From contig NC_080044.1 of assembly GCF_012489685.1 (NCBI RefSeq), positions 64,466,732 to 64,530,731 of the forward strand: a DNA stretch of 64,000 nt, read 5' to 3'. Under the pieces are notes generated by a model, which saw only the letters and a list, made by a program, of their open reading frames with translations, made no database searches and was not told the origin of the DNA. Shown piece after piece: positions 1 to 9,112 of this stretch. Position numbers and translations under genes: made by a program. Numbering within the stretch: position 1 is the stretch's first letter; each line of letters begins with the position of its first letter. This DNA is from Lotus japonicus. Taxonomy: Eukaryota > Streptophyta > Magnoliopsida > Fabales > Fabaceae.

Positions 1-117
1 GTTAAGTTTTACTAAAATTAAGGGCTAGAATGAGGAGTAAGTTAGAAGAGTTACTCCTAGAGTAAATAGAGCCCTTCTCAATTGATATATATATATAAAA
101 GAAAGTGAGAATAAAAA

Positions 118-253
118 ACATGAGAAATGTGATTTTATGTGAGAGAGTACGAATGAACCACAACCGTTAGATTTAATCTGAATGATTCAGATTAAATTTA
201 ACGATTGTAATTTATTGTATTTTTTCATGTAAAAACATCATTTTAATAAGATA
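118..253. mobile_element. Decayed foldback element (MITE-like)
   Basis: The two halves are imperfect inverted copies that meet near 186 around AATCTGAATGATTCAGATT. The arms carry the motif AACCGTTAGAT and its degenerate complement. The same arm sequence is found in a longer foldback element at 26050-26297, so this is probably a shorter, older member of that family. I see no coding capacity and no clear target duplication. Confidence 0.5.
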
Positions 254-312
254 CATCCTCTATATATATTTGAAATAAAAAAAATTAAATGTGAAATATG
301 TGATAATATATA

Positions 313-608
313 CTCCCTCCGTCCCTAATTATAAGCTAACATTCAGACTTATTTTTTGTCACTAAATATAAGCTAAAGTTGTAAAAGCTAATATTTCTTT
401 CCATATTTACCCTTGTATTTATTGGTTTCTTAATTCCAACATTTTGAAATTAAAACCCACTTTCATTCTCTTTCCTCCTACTACTACCACTTAAATAGGG
501 GTAAATATGAAAGATTGTACCATTTTATAAAAAACCAAAGCACCAATTAATGTTTTTTTAATAAACGTGATTTTTACAACTTTAGCTTATAATTAGGGAC
601 GGATGAAG
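313..608. mobile_element. Stowaway-like MITE (copy 1)
   Basis: The element begins CTCCCTCCGTCCCTAATTAT and ends with an inverted, slightly decayed copy of that sequence. It is flanked by TA on both sides (311-312 and 609-610). A 296-bp size, CTCCCTCCGT-type termini and a TA target are typical of Stowaway elements, which are mobilised by Tc1/mariner transposases. It has no coding capacity. A second member lies at 15799-16103. Confidence 0.85.
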
Positions 609-1095
609 TATGATTTAATATGAAGAGATTGATAGTTGAGAAGAGTTTGATAAATTAAAGAGGAGATGAAAAGTGGAAGTATACACAAAAGTCCGGATTG
701 ATAAATCATAGATCGCATGATGACATCCAGCCATACATACACACACAAGTGTGGCTGTATGGGACTGGGGTGATTAGGTTAGTTGTATTATTATGGGATC
801 ATAACATAAAATTTGAGAAAAGGATAACATAAGATATTATGATCATCTCATCATGATCATGTGCGTGCTTGGATGTTAATGTGCATTGTGGGTCATCACT
901 ATCCCGCTCTAATGGGTCCTCCACATTCTCTTCTACACACGCATGTTTATTCCAGCATCATAAATATTCTATGCTTTTATTGGTCAAGTAAAATAATTTT
1001 TTTAATCAAAAGAGAAATAAGTAAAGATTTATTTGTAAAAAATGAAAAGAAAAAACATGAGAGATGTTATTGTGAGGTCCACTTCATGAGCATTG
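609..1095. other. AT-rich intergenic DNA
   Basis: I see no gene here. A 95-codon open frame begins at 861 but runs across the edge of the copia LTR, has no recognisable domain and is AT-rich. I treat it as chance. Confidence 0.5.
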
Positions 1096-1375
1096 TAACA
1101 AACTTGCAAACTTGCAGGTTCTTGGAGAAAACGAAGAAGAAGAAGTGAAATGTATATGAACTGAAATTTGATTCAATCGAATGACTAGATTGTACAGTAG
1201 ATATTGCTTATATACAAAGAGTAAAGTTCCTACTAACCATGGTTCAACTAACTAACCAGAATGGTTAACTAACCAACTGCAACTAACCAACCATAACAAA
1301 CTAACTAACTAGTATTTACAACAGTCAGTGACTAATGCAGTGATAAATCTACCATTTATTTTCACTAAGGTAATA
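1096..1375 (-). repeat. 3' LTR of the copia element
   Basis: This 280-bp direct repeat matches 5882-6161 with no difference that I can find. It is the downstream LTR because the element reads on the minus strand. It contains a run of degenerate ACTAACCA-type short repeats around 1245-1300. Confidence 0.95.
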
Positions 1376-1387
1376 GCCCCCCTCAAA
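1376..1387 (-). other. Polypurine tract of the copia element
   Basis: On the minus strand this reads TTTGAGGGGGGC and directly abuts the 3' LTR, as expected for the plus-strand primer. It overlaps the gag-pol stop codon at 1383-1385, so coding runs almost to the LTR. Confidence 0.8.
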
Positions 1388-4300
1388 CTGGAGAGTGAAT
1401 GTCATGTACTCCCAGTTTGGAGAAGATACTACGAAACGGTGCTGGAGTTAAAGGCTTTGTGAAGATGTCCGCGAGTTGATTAGAAGATGTGACTGGAAGC
1501 AGATGAACCAGTCCTTGTTGCAACTTCTCACGAACAATGTGGCAGTCCAACTCGATGTGCTTTGTTCTCTCGTGGAAGCTAGGGTTATGAGCTATATGGA
1601 TAGCTGATTGATTATCACAGTACATAGACACAGGCGACTGAGATGGTGCTTGAAGGTCCTTCAATAGGTAGCTCAGCCATTGAATTTCACATACAGCAGC
1701 TGCCATGGCCCGGTATTCAGCTTCGCAGGAAGAGCGAGATGCAGTGTTCTGTTTCTTAGAACGCCACGAGATCAGGGATGAACCCAGGAACGTGCAATAC
1801 CCCGTGATAGATCTACGAGTGTCAACACAACCGGCCCAATCAGAGTCGCTGAAAGCTGTAAGTGTGGAAGAAGAGCTAGCTGAGTAAAGAAGACCACAAC
1901 CTGGGTTTCCTTTGATGTAGTGAAGAACACGGTGTGCTGCTGCTTCATGAACATCAGTGGGAGCGGAGAGATACTGACTCAACTGGTTTACCGCAAAAGA
2001 GATGTCGGGTCTGGTAGTGGTAAGGTAGAGAAGCCTACCAATGAGACGACGATAAGAGCTGATATCAGCAAGAGGTGTGCCAGAGGAAGCTCCCATCTTC
2101 ATAGAACTATCCATGGGAGTGGACACTGGTTTACAGCCAAGCAAACCTGAGTCTGACAACAATTCCAAAGCATACTTGCGTTGATTCAACACTATGCCGG
2201 CGGAAGACCTTGCAATTTCCAAACCAAGGAAATATTTTGCCTCACCCAAGTCTTTGATTCGAAACTTAGCATGGAGAGAATCCTTTACTAACTGAATTTC
2301 AGTCATATCATTCCCTGCCAACAAAACATCATCTACATAAAGAAGTAGAGCAGTGAATGCTCCTGATTTTCCTTGCTTGATGTATAAAGTATGATCAGCA
2401 GAACTCTGAACAAAACCAAGAGCTTGAAGAGCTTGGACCAAGGTAGAGTACCACTGGCGGCTGGCTTGCTTAAGCCCATAAAGCGACTTTTGAAGAAGAC
2501 AAACTTGGTTTGGTTTTGGTGAGTGGAGTCCTTGAGGTAAAGCCATATAAATTTCCTCATCCAAACTAGCATGAAGGAAGGCATTATCAACATCTAGTTG
2601 ATGTAGAAACCAATTATTTGTAGCAACCAAAGCAAGCAACACTCTGAGGGTTGTCATTTTTGCTACTGGTGAGAAGGTGTCCATGAAGTCAATGCCTTCT
2701 ATTTGTGTGTACCCTTTGACAACCAAGCGGGCTTTATACCTCTCAATTGTCCCATCTTGCTTATACTTGATTTTGTAGACCCACTTACACCCAATTGGTG
2801 TCTTATCAGGTGGCTTATCTACGAGTATCCATGTCTTGTTTCTTTCCAGGGCCTCAATCTCTTGTGTCATAGCCTTTCTCCAACATTCATGCTTCACTGC
2901 CTCTGAATATCTACTAGGCTCAACTACTGTGGTGATATTCATGATGAAGGTACGATATGAAGGAGCTAAATTCTGGTAAGAAAGTACTTGGGATAAAGGA
3001 TAAGAAATACCTTTGTTTGTGGAAGGAGATCCATTGCTTGTTGAAGAACTTGGCATAGCAGCTGAGACATTGAGAGTACAATGATAATCTTGTAAATAGG
3101 AGGGTGGTCTCCTAGCTCGTGAAGATACCCTCTGGATATTACCTTCTTCCTGTGGAACAGGGCCTGCTAATACAAGCTGGTTGGTAAGAATAGGGTGATC
3201 ATTGGAACAAGTGTAGTCAAAAGGTTCTGCTGTGATAAAAGTGGGTTGAGGAAAAGTTGTGTGGTCATTGTCAAAAGTAGATAAAGAAAAATAAGGGAAG
3301 ATGTTTTCATGGAAAACCACATTTCTAGAGATGGAAATGGCTTTAGTTTTCAGGTCATAAACAATATAACCCTTGGTTCCTGGTTTGAACCCAAGGAAAA
3401 TGCATTTGTGGGCTCGAGGATCAAACTTTTTCCTATGATTTTGCAAAGTGGAAACAAAGCAAAGTGAACCAAACACCTTGACAAAAGAAACATCAGGAAC
3501 CTTTTGATAAAGACACTGAAAGGGACACTTATTGTCTAGTACAGGAGTAGGCAACCTATTGATAAGAAAAACAGAATGAACAACAGCATGTGCCCAGAAG
3601 ATTTTTGGAAGATGAGATTGAAACAAAAGTGCTCTAGCAACATTTAAAATGTGCTGATGCTTTCTCTCAACAATTGAGTTTTGTTGAGGAGTTTCAACAC
3701 AGCTAGTTTGGTGCACAATACCTTTACTAGCATAAAAACTGTCTAAGGCAAATTCTTTTCCATTATCACTGCGAATGCTTTTGACTTTGGCATCAAACTG
3801 AGTTTCTACCAAAGCACAAAAATCTTGGACTAAGAATTTAACCTCAGCTTTTGACTTCAAAAGATATACCCATGTATATCTTGAATAGTCATCTACTATA
3901 GTCAAAAAGTAGGAATAACCATGCAAAGAAAGCACAGACACAGGACCCCATATATCAACATGAATTAAATGGAAAATGCCTGAAGTGGAAGAGGTACTTA
4001 AAGGAAAACTCAATTTCTTTTGTTTAGCAATAGGACAAACATCACAAATGTGCTCTTTGGTACATTGTACATAAGGAAACAAATCTGTTATGGAATGCCC
4101 CTTAACAAAAGAGGGGTGACCTAACCTATAGTGCCATAAAGTGGACACACTAGGAACAAATTTACAAGTAAGGTCATTATTGGAAACAGATGAAACAGAA
4201 TTACAATGGGAAACAGATTTACAATGTGCTAAAAGGGTATCTGATGCAACCGAGGCCTTGTTGAAGATGTATAATCCCTTGACTGCCTTAACTATGCCAA

Positions 4301-5840
4301 TCTTCTTGCAAGCATTGGAATCCTGGATCAAACAAATATCACCATAAAAGCTCAGTCTATAAGCAAGGGATTTGACTAACTTGTGTACTGAAATCAAGTT
4401 GAACTGGAAATTTGGCAGAAACAACACATTATGAAGAATAAAAGCTGGTGTGAGTTGTATTGAGCCTTTTATCAAAGCTGATTCTACAACCCCATTTGGG
4501 AGTGAAACTGGGATTGAAGCTACATGTGTGTAGGAACTAAAGTAACTCAAATTGTTACATATATGGTCAGTGGCTCCAGTATCAAGAACCCAAAAAGTAT
4601 CAAGAGGATGAGGCTTACCATTCTTGGTTGGCACAGATGAGCTAGCTGAAGAACTACCTTTACCATGTTTCTCAGGTAGAATTTGTACACAGGAATTCAC
4701 ACTAGCCACTTGTCCTGAGGAAAAGCCCTTGGATTCTGAGGTAGGAAGCAGTGCTAGCAAGTTATGATATTGATCAGCAGTAAAACCAAATTTTGTATCT
4801 TGTCCTGAGGTATGTCCCTGAGAATCTTGATCATCATTCACTGAATGAACACAATTGGCAGATCTATTAGCATATTTTGAATTCTTAAACTTGAAACCAG
4901 GTGGAAAGCCATGCTTCTTGTAGCAATCATCAACTGTGTGGCCCATTTTGCCACAGTAGGAACACTTCTTTGAAGAATACTTGTTCCCTGAACCAGAATG
5001 ATATCCTCCTGAGTGTGACTGAGAATTTCCATGTGATTGATAGCTAGAAGATGCTCCTGATGCACTTCCACTTGAAGATGCACCACCATTCTCCCTCAAA
5101 GCCATCAATGCCTTGGATCCAGAGACATTCTCAGCAGAAAATTGCCTTTCTTGCTGAGCAATAAGAGCAAACACTCGATTCACATTAGGTAGACTATCTA
5201 GCAACATCAGCTGTGACCTAACTCCTGAATATTGGTCATTCAATCCTCTAAGAAACCTCACAACTTGGTTCTTATTCCTCTCATCATCTATGTTCTTGAT
5301 TGCTCCACACGAACATCGAGGAATGCATGTACACACAGGCAATGGATTCAAAACATCTAATTCATCCCAAAGAATCTTCATACTTGTGTAAAATTTGGAT
5401 ACAGAATTATCACCTTGCTTTAGGCTGAAAATTTCTTCCTGCAGCTCTGAAATTCTGAACAAATCGGCATGAGAGAACCTTTCGCGAAGCTCCTTCCAAA
5501 CGTCGCTGGCCTTGTCACGCCACAAGATTGATTGTGCGATCTCCACGCTCATAGACTTGATGAGCCAGCTAAGAACAAGAACGTTGCATCTCTGCCAGAA
5601 CGATGAAATTGGATGATCTTGAGGAGGTTCTGGAATCGACCCATCCACGAACCCTAACTTGTTCTTCGTCAGAAGACTCATCTTCATGGCCCTCGCCCAA
5701 TTGTGGTAATTCCCTTCCGAGAGCGGTGGTGAAACCAGAACGGTGGAGGGGCTCTCGTTGGGATGAATGTAGAATGTGTGGGAAGCGGTTTGTGCATCCT
5801 GAACAGAGTAGGGATACGCGACTTCTTGTGCAGCCGCCAT
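1383..5840 (-). CDS. Copia gag-pol polyprotein, intact
   Basis: This single frame of 1485 codons encodes the capsid and all replication enzymes. Visible in order: a Gag N-terminal region (about 25-240) with the copia-type YHNWARAM stretch; a CCHC zinc knuckle (C293, C296, H301, C306); an aspartic protease with DTG at 420-422; a GAG-pre-integrase zinc motif (H570, H575, C599, C602); an integrase core with D629, D692 and E725; a reverse transcriptase (about 1003-1245) with YVDD at 1168-1171; and an RNase H (about 1328-1450) beginning at the SDSDWAG motif. Family knowledge says such polyproteins are cleaved by their own protease and assemble into cytoplasmic particles. The start at 5840 is the first ATG, only about 30 bp after the primer-binding site. 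No stop or frameshift is present, so the enzyme set may be functional. Confidence 0.95.
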   Translation of the reverse strand: MAAAQEVAYPYSVQDAQTASHTFYIHPNESPSTVLVSPPLSEGNYHNWARAMKMSLLTKNKLGFVDGSIPEPPQDHPISSFWQRCNVLVLSWLIKSMSVEIAQSILWRDKASDVWKELRERFSHADLFRISELQEEIFSLKQGDNSVSKFYTSMKILWDELDVLNPLPVCTCIPRCSCGAIKNIDDERNKNQVVRFLRGLNDQYSGVRSQLMLLDSLPNVNRVFALIAQQERQFSAENVSGSKALMALRENGGASSSGSASGASSSYQSHGNSQSHSGGYHSGSGNKYSSKKCSYCGKMGHTVDDCYKKHGFPPGFKFKNSKYANRSANCVHSVNDDQDSQGHTSGQDTKFGFTADQYHNLLALLPTSESKGFSSGQVASVNSCVQILPEKHGKGSSSASSSVPTKNGKPHPLDTFWVLDTGATDHICNNLSYFSSYTHVASIPVSLPNGVVESALIKGSIQLTPAFILHNVLFLPNFQFNLISVHKLVKSLAYRLSFYGDICLIQDSNACKKIGIVKAVKGLYIFNKASVASDTLLAHCKSVSHCNSVSSVSNNDLTCKFVPSVSTLWHYRLGHPSFVKGHSITDLFPYVQCTKEHICDVCPIAKQKKLSFPLSTSSTSGIFHLIHVDIWGPVSVLSLHGYSYFLTIVDDYSRYTWVYLLKSKAEVKFLVQDFCALVETQFDAKVKSIRSDNGKEFALDSFYASKGIVHQTSCVETPQQNSIVERKHQHILNVARALLFQSHLPKIFWAHAVVHSVFLINRLPTPVLDNKCPFQCLYQKVPDVSFVKVFGSLCFVSTLQNHRKKFDPRAHKCIFLGFKPGTKGYIVYDLKTKAISISRNVVFHENIFPYFSLSTFDNDHTTFPQPTFITAEPFDYTCSNDHPILTNQLVLAGPVPQEEGNIQRVSSRARRPPSYLQDYHCTLNVSAAMPSSSTSNGSPSTNKGISYPLSQVLSYQNLAPSYRTFIMNITTVVEPSRYSEAVKHECWRKAMTQEIEALERNKTWILVDKPPDKTPIGCKWVYKIKYKQDGTIERYKARLVVKGYTQIEGIDFMDTFSPVAKMTTLRVLLALVATNNWFLHQLDVDNAFLHASLDEEIYMALPQGLHSPKPNQVCLLQKSLYGLKQASRQWYSTLVQALQALGFVQSSADHTLYIKQGKSGAFTALLLYVDDVLLAGNDMTEIQLVKDSLHAKFRIKDLGEAKYFLGLEIARSSAGIVLNQRKYALELLSDSGLLGCKPVSTPMDSSMKMGASSGTPLADISSYRRLIGRLLYLTTTRPDISFAVNQLSQYLSAPTDVHEAAAHRVLHYIKGNPGCGLLYSASSSSTLTAFSDSDWAGCVDTRRSITGYCTFLGSSLISWRSKKQNTASRSSCEAEYRAMAAAVCEIQWLSYLLKDLQAPSQSPVSMYCDNQSAIHIAHNPSFHERTKHIELDCHIVREKLQQGLVHLLPVTSSNQLADIFTKPLTPAPFRSIFSKLGVHDIHSPV

Positions 5841-5869
5841 TGATGCGCAGCAGAGCTCTCTCTAAGAGA

Positions 5870-5881
5870 GCTCTGATACCA
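5870..5881 (-). other. Primer-binding site of the copia element
   Basis: On the minus strand this reads TGGTATCAGAGC, the standard complement of the 3' end of plant initiator methionine tRNA. It abuts the 5' LTR with no spacer. It partly overlaps a 9-bp palindromic stem (5852-5860 with 5866-5874). Confidence 0.9.
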
Positions 5882-6161
5882 TAACAAACTTGCAAACTTG
5901 CAGGTTCTTGGAGAAAACGAAGAAGAAGAAGTGAAATGTATATGAACTGAAATTTGATTCAATCGAATGACTAGATTGTACAGTAGATATTGCTTATATA
6001 CAAAGAGTAAAGTTCCTACTAACCATGGTTCAACTAACTAACCAGAATGGTTAACTAACCAACTGCAACTAACCAACCATAACAAACTAACTAACTAGTA
6101 TTTACAACAGTCAGTGACTAATGCAGTGATAAATCTACCATTTATTTTCACTAAGGTAATA
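5882..6161 (-). repeat. 5' LTR of the copia element
   Basis: This is the second 280-bp LTR copy and, given the minus-strand orientation, the promoter-bearing one. It reads as identical to 1096-1375. Confidence 0.95.
5993..6000 (-). promoter_or_regulatory. Probable TATA box in the copia 5' LTR
   Basis: On the minus strand this reads TATATAAG, about 110 bp before the LTR end. That is a plausible place for the RNA start of a short copia LTR. It is assigned by motif and position only. Confidence 0.5.
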
Positions 6162-8480
6162 CCCTATGATCATGTGAGGTGTTCCAGTTTTTAGGACTCT
6201 GCAACAATCTTTATACACGAGTCCAACCAGTGGTCTATCTTTTTACAAGACCACCTTAATTAACTGCCGCCAATGGTGGTTGTATTTCTCATATTTAAGA
6301 GAATTAAAAAAATATAATACACTATAACCTAAAAAATGTGAAAAATATGTTTGCATTATTAAATAGCTTTATTAATAGCGGACATACTTTAGACATTTTA
6401 ATTCTTTGATACATCTCAAGTGGCAAAAATGCAGATAAAAGTGGGCGCATTTTTAATTTTGAGCCAACATTTGGCATTAAAAACTCAACCACTTTATAGT
6501 GTTGTACATCTAGATTTGTGTAAGTAGCTAGTTGTAGATGTGTAGCTCATAGCTGGAATTGCTGCAGGATATATACTTCATAGAATGGAAAATAGAAAGA
6601 CACTCTATATGGAAACAATCTTCAGCTACCCTTCTTTTTCATCCCTTTTCTCTAGTTAGGTGATAAAAATATGTATATGTTACTCAGTAATAGTCTCTTC
6701 ATATGCAAATGTATCATGCATTGTCATATTTAACTCACCAAGGCATATAGATGTGATTATAAAAAAAAGCATATAAATGTGTATTTGAATCTTGAGAATT
6801 GATTTTAGATAAAATTGATTTTAATAAAAGTAGCTATGTAAAAGCGAGTTGAACTGAGTTTCTTCATGTTTGGCTACATTATATAATAAAAGTGATTTTT
6901 ATATAATATTGTGAAATTTAATTAGTTATAAAATCTCGCATTTAATTATGTCGTTACTTTTTTTTTTAGTTTCTCCACATTAATTTTAGGACTAAAATCA
7001 ACTCTTTAAATGCAGTTTGAAAATATTTTTGCAATTGATTCTAAAGCAGCCAAGAATCAATTATGAAAAGAAGATTATGTGATTGTCATTTAAATTTTAG
7101 AATTAGTTGTAAAAAAAAATCGATTCAAACGTGCTATAAGTCAATAATACAACATCTATATATAATAAAACATCAAAAAGTGATTGTGATCAAGGAGAAT
7201 TAGTTCTAAGATTCCTAAACTTGGAGGCAAACATAACATCTTGTTCACTTACATGAATGATTGCTTATCACTTTGATTTGGTTATTTATTTCTCACAAAT
7301 CAAAGAGGAACAAATTAATAGGTTACAAAGAGGAATAGATTAATTGGTTAATATATAGAAGTAAATGTTAAAGTGAAGTTACATCTATCCACCATAATTT
7401 TATTTTTACAGCATTTTCAAATAAGCTTCCAAATAAATACTAAATTATTTCTATTTACTGTAATTTTAATTGTACCATAATTTTTTATCATGTATTAAAA
7501 CATACACTGAACTTGGTTGGGTCTCAATTTGCAGGTATTGAGCGGTTAAACATGTCCCGTGTTTGATTGAACTTGTTTCCGTTTTTCAATTTTAGTTGAG
7601 ATCTATAAAAAGATTAGTCTCCCGAGGTTTTGCTATTTATTGTAGAACACTTTTGTGCATTTGAGGCTTTTAGAGGGTCTATAGGAGGGTTTCTCTGTTA
7701 TAGTGACTGGGTTTTGTCAGGATTTATGTTGGTAAGGTACTGTACCCATGTAAAGAGGAGGTTTCTCAACTTTTAATATATATTACTGAAACACCTCAAT
7801 TATACACCGCAATGGTTGATTATCAATTTAAACCGTAAATCTGTGATTGGTCATTTATTTATTCGTCACAAATCAAAGAGGAAAAAATTAATATGTGTAC
7901 AAAGATTGGAGACCATAAACCACCCATACTTTAAATCTAGAGAAAAATAAAAAAGAGATCCTGCTCACATGGTAGCATGTGAGGGGAATGGGAGAACTTT
8001 TCAATTCACAACCTCTATTAATCCACCCTTTATTTTCCTCCTCAAAATCTCATTTGTCTATCAAATTACGTTTCTTTTCCTGATTTGTCTTTTTTAGGAA
8101 GATTATTGTTCTTTACTCATCTGACCTGTTTGTATGTGACCCATTGCGCACTCACCGGGAAAGTGCCATTTTGTGGGTAAATAATCCACCTTTGAAACAA
8201 AATAGTAAATTTGTAATGTGCTGCTTATTTATCTGGTACTTTAATTATGATGTTTGAGAGGTTTGATTCTTGTATGTGAGAATAATACATATTTTAAAAT
8301 CAATCATTTACCACTTACTATGAGCATTTGTGACGAGCTGATTAGTTACAGCTATTGACGGTGAATAACTGTGCTATAAAAAAAGAAAATATTGCACCTT
8401 TGTATAAGTGGAGTGAACCCTACTAGTACTCAGTACTCACCCAAGGAAAAAAAAAAAACTTCTTCCCCCTCTCTCTCTTT
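6162..8480. other. Intergenic DNA upstream of MIR396b
   Basis: AT-rich, with no supported gene. Near 7540-7800 there is sequence like the 3' untranslated end of a LINE (text ending TGTACCCATGTAAAGAGGAG, then AT-rich). It lies between two similar ~60-bp direct repeats at about 7271-7335 and 7843-7905. The rest probably includes the distal promoter of the microRNA gene. Confidence 0.5.
7271..7905. repeat. Pair of ~60-bp direct repeats flanking a LINE-like tail
   Basis: The segments around 7271-7335 and 7843-7905 both contain CACAAATCAAAGAGGAA followed by an AATTAATA-type stretch and ACAAAGA. They are about 575 bp apart. They are longer and more diverged than a normal target duplication, so they may reflect a local duplication or an old insertion. 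Confidence 0.45.
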
Positions 8481-8493
8481 CATACCCTCCTCT

Positions 8494-8501
8494 CTATAAA
8501 G
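8494..8501 (+). promoter_or_regulatory. TATA box of MIR396b
   Basis: CTATAAAG follows a CT-rich run, a common plant core-promoter arrangement. A start about 30 bp downstream (near 8525) would place the hairpin roughly 210 nt into the primary transcript, which is normal for plant microRNA genes. Confidence 0.65.
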
Positions 8502-8748
8502 CTGGTAGCTTGATATTATAATGGTAGAGTGGTCCATGAGAACTTTGTATGGGCAAGTTTATTTCTCACTTCTCAATTCTCATCCCTTCCTTTTACTTTG
8601 TTCTGCTACAACATCCTTCCTTAATCCTATATATCTTCACCCCATTTTTTCTCTCATTATAGCTTCAAAGTTTCAACACAAAAATTGGGATGAGATAAGA
8701 GATTGTGAGATCTGAGGTCAATTTTGCTCACAAGTCCTGGTCATGCTT

Positions 8749-8769
8749 TTCCACAGCTTTCTTGAACTT
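8749..8769 (+). ncRNA. miR396b-5p: Mature miR396b-5p
   Basis: The 21 bases match the plant-wide miR396b sequence, beginning TTCCACAGC and ending GAACTT. The 5' U favours AGO1 loading. Confidence 0.95.
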
Positions 8770-8818
8770 CTTGTGTGCATATTATTCAAAGCTATTTCCA
8801 GAATTAACAGCCCTAGAA

Positions 8819-8839
8819 GCTCAAGAAAGCTGTGGGAGA
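8819..8839 (+). ncRNA. miR396b-3p: miR396b star (3p) strand
   Basis: GCTCAAGAAAGC starts this 21-nt partner. It pairs with the mature strand from miR396 position 1 (with star A19) to position 19 (with star G1). Confidence 0.85.
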
Positions 8840-8942
8840 ATATGGCAGCTCAGACTTTTTGGTAGCTAGCTCATCTTGCAGATGCAGAGTCCAACACAGG
8901 TAACTCAACTAACCCATGTTCCCCTTCTGTATTCTTCATCTT

Positions 8943-9112
8943 CTCAGGGTTTCAAATTGCGGTCTATAACCGCAATTGCAGGCGCAGCGTATCGGGTTTT
9001 GAAGTCCTCACATCGGCATGGTGACGAAGATTGCAGTTGCATCACCCCGCATTTGTCCACAATTTTGTGATGCAGCTGCAAGAGCAACCGTGATCCCAAT
9101 TTAAAACCTGTT
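8943..9112. mobile_element. Small TIR element (MITE-like) just 3' of MIR396b
   Basis: The left end (CAGGGTTTCAAATTGCGG) is a decayed inverted copy of the right end (which ends TTTAAAACCTG). Inside is a short perfect foldback, AATTGCGG with CCGCAATT. These end sequences resemble hAT-type MITEs, but I cannot find a convincing 8-bp target duplication. It starts less than 100 bp beyond the hairpin, so it may lie inside the primary transcript. Confidence 0.45.

Larger units (their letters stand above)
1096..6161 (-). mobile_element. Full-length Ty1/copia LTR retrotransposon
   Basis: This 5066-bp element has a 280-bp LTR at each end, a primer-binding site beside the 5' LTR, a purine-rich tract beside the 3' LTR and one long gag-pol frame. 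The LTRs appear identical over their whole length when read side by side, which implies a very recent insertion. Every domain needed for copying is present in copia order (protease, integrase, reverse transcriptase, RNase H). No 5-bp target duplication is visible: CATTG lies on the left and CCCTA on the right. The LTR ends also lack the usual TG...CA; on the element's strand they read TATTACC...TTTGTTA. The lineage is not resolved. Confidence 0.95.
8733..8855 (+). ncRNA. MIR396b: miR396b precursor hairpin
   Basis: The plus strand folds into a long stem with a miR396 sequence on the 5' arm and its partner on the 3' arm. The 21-nt mature sequence ends in CTT, the miR396b form. When paired with the star it leaves 2-nt 3' overhangs on both sides, as DCL1 processing requires, with one A-C mismatch. 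The stem continues below the duplex with pairing between the GTCCTGGTCATG and CATATTCTCC sides, interrupted by bulges. Known biology: miR396 loads into AGO1 and directs cleavage of GROWTH-REGULATING FACTOR transcripts, restraining cell proliferation in leaves and roots. The gene is expected to be an independent Pol II unit with its own TATA box upstream. A second family member, MIR396a, lies 8 kb away in the opposite orientation. Confidence 0.95.
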
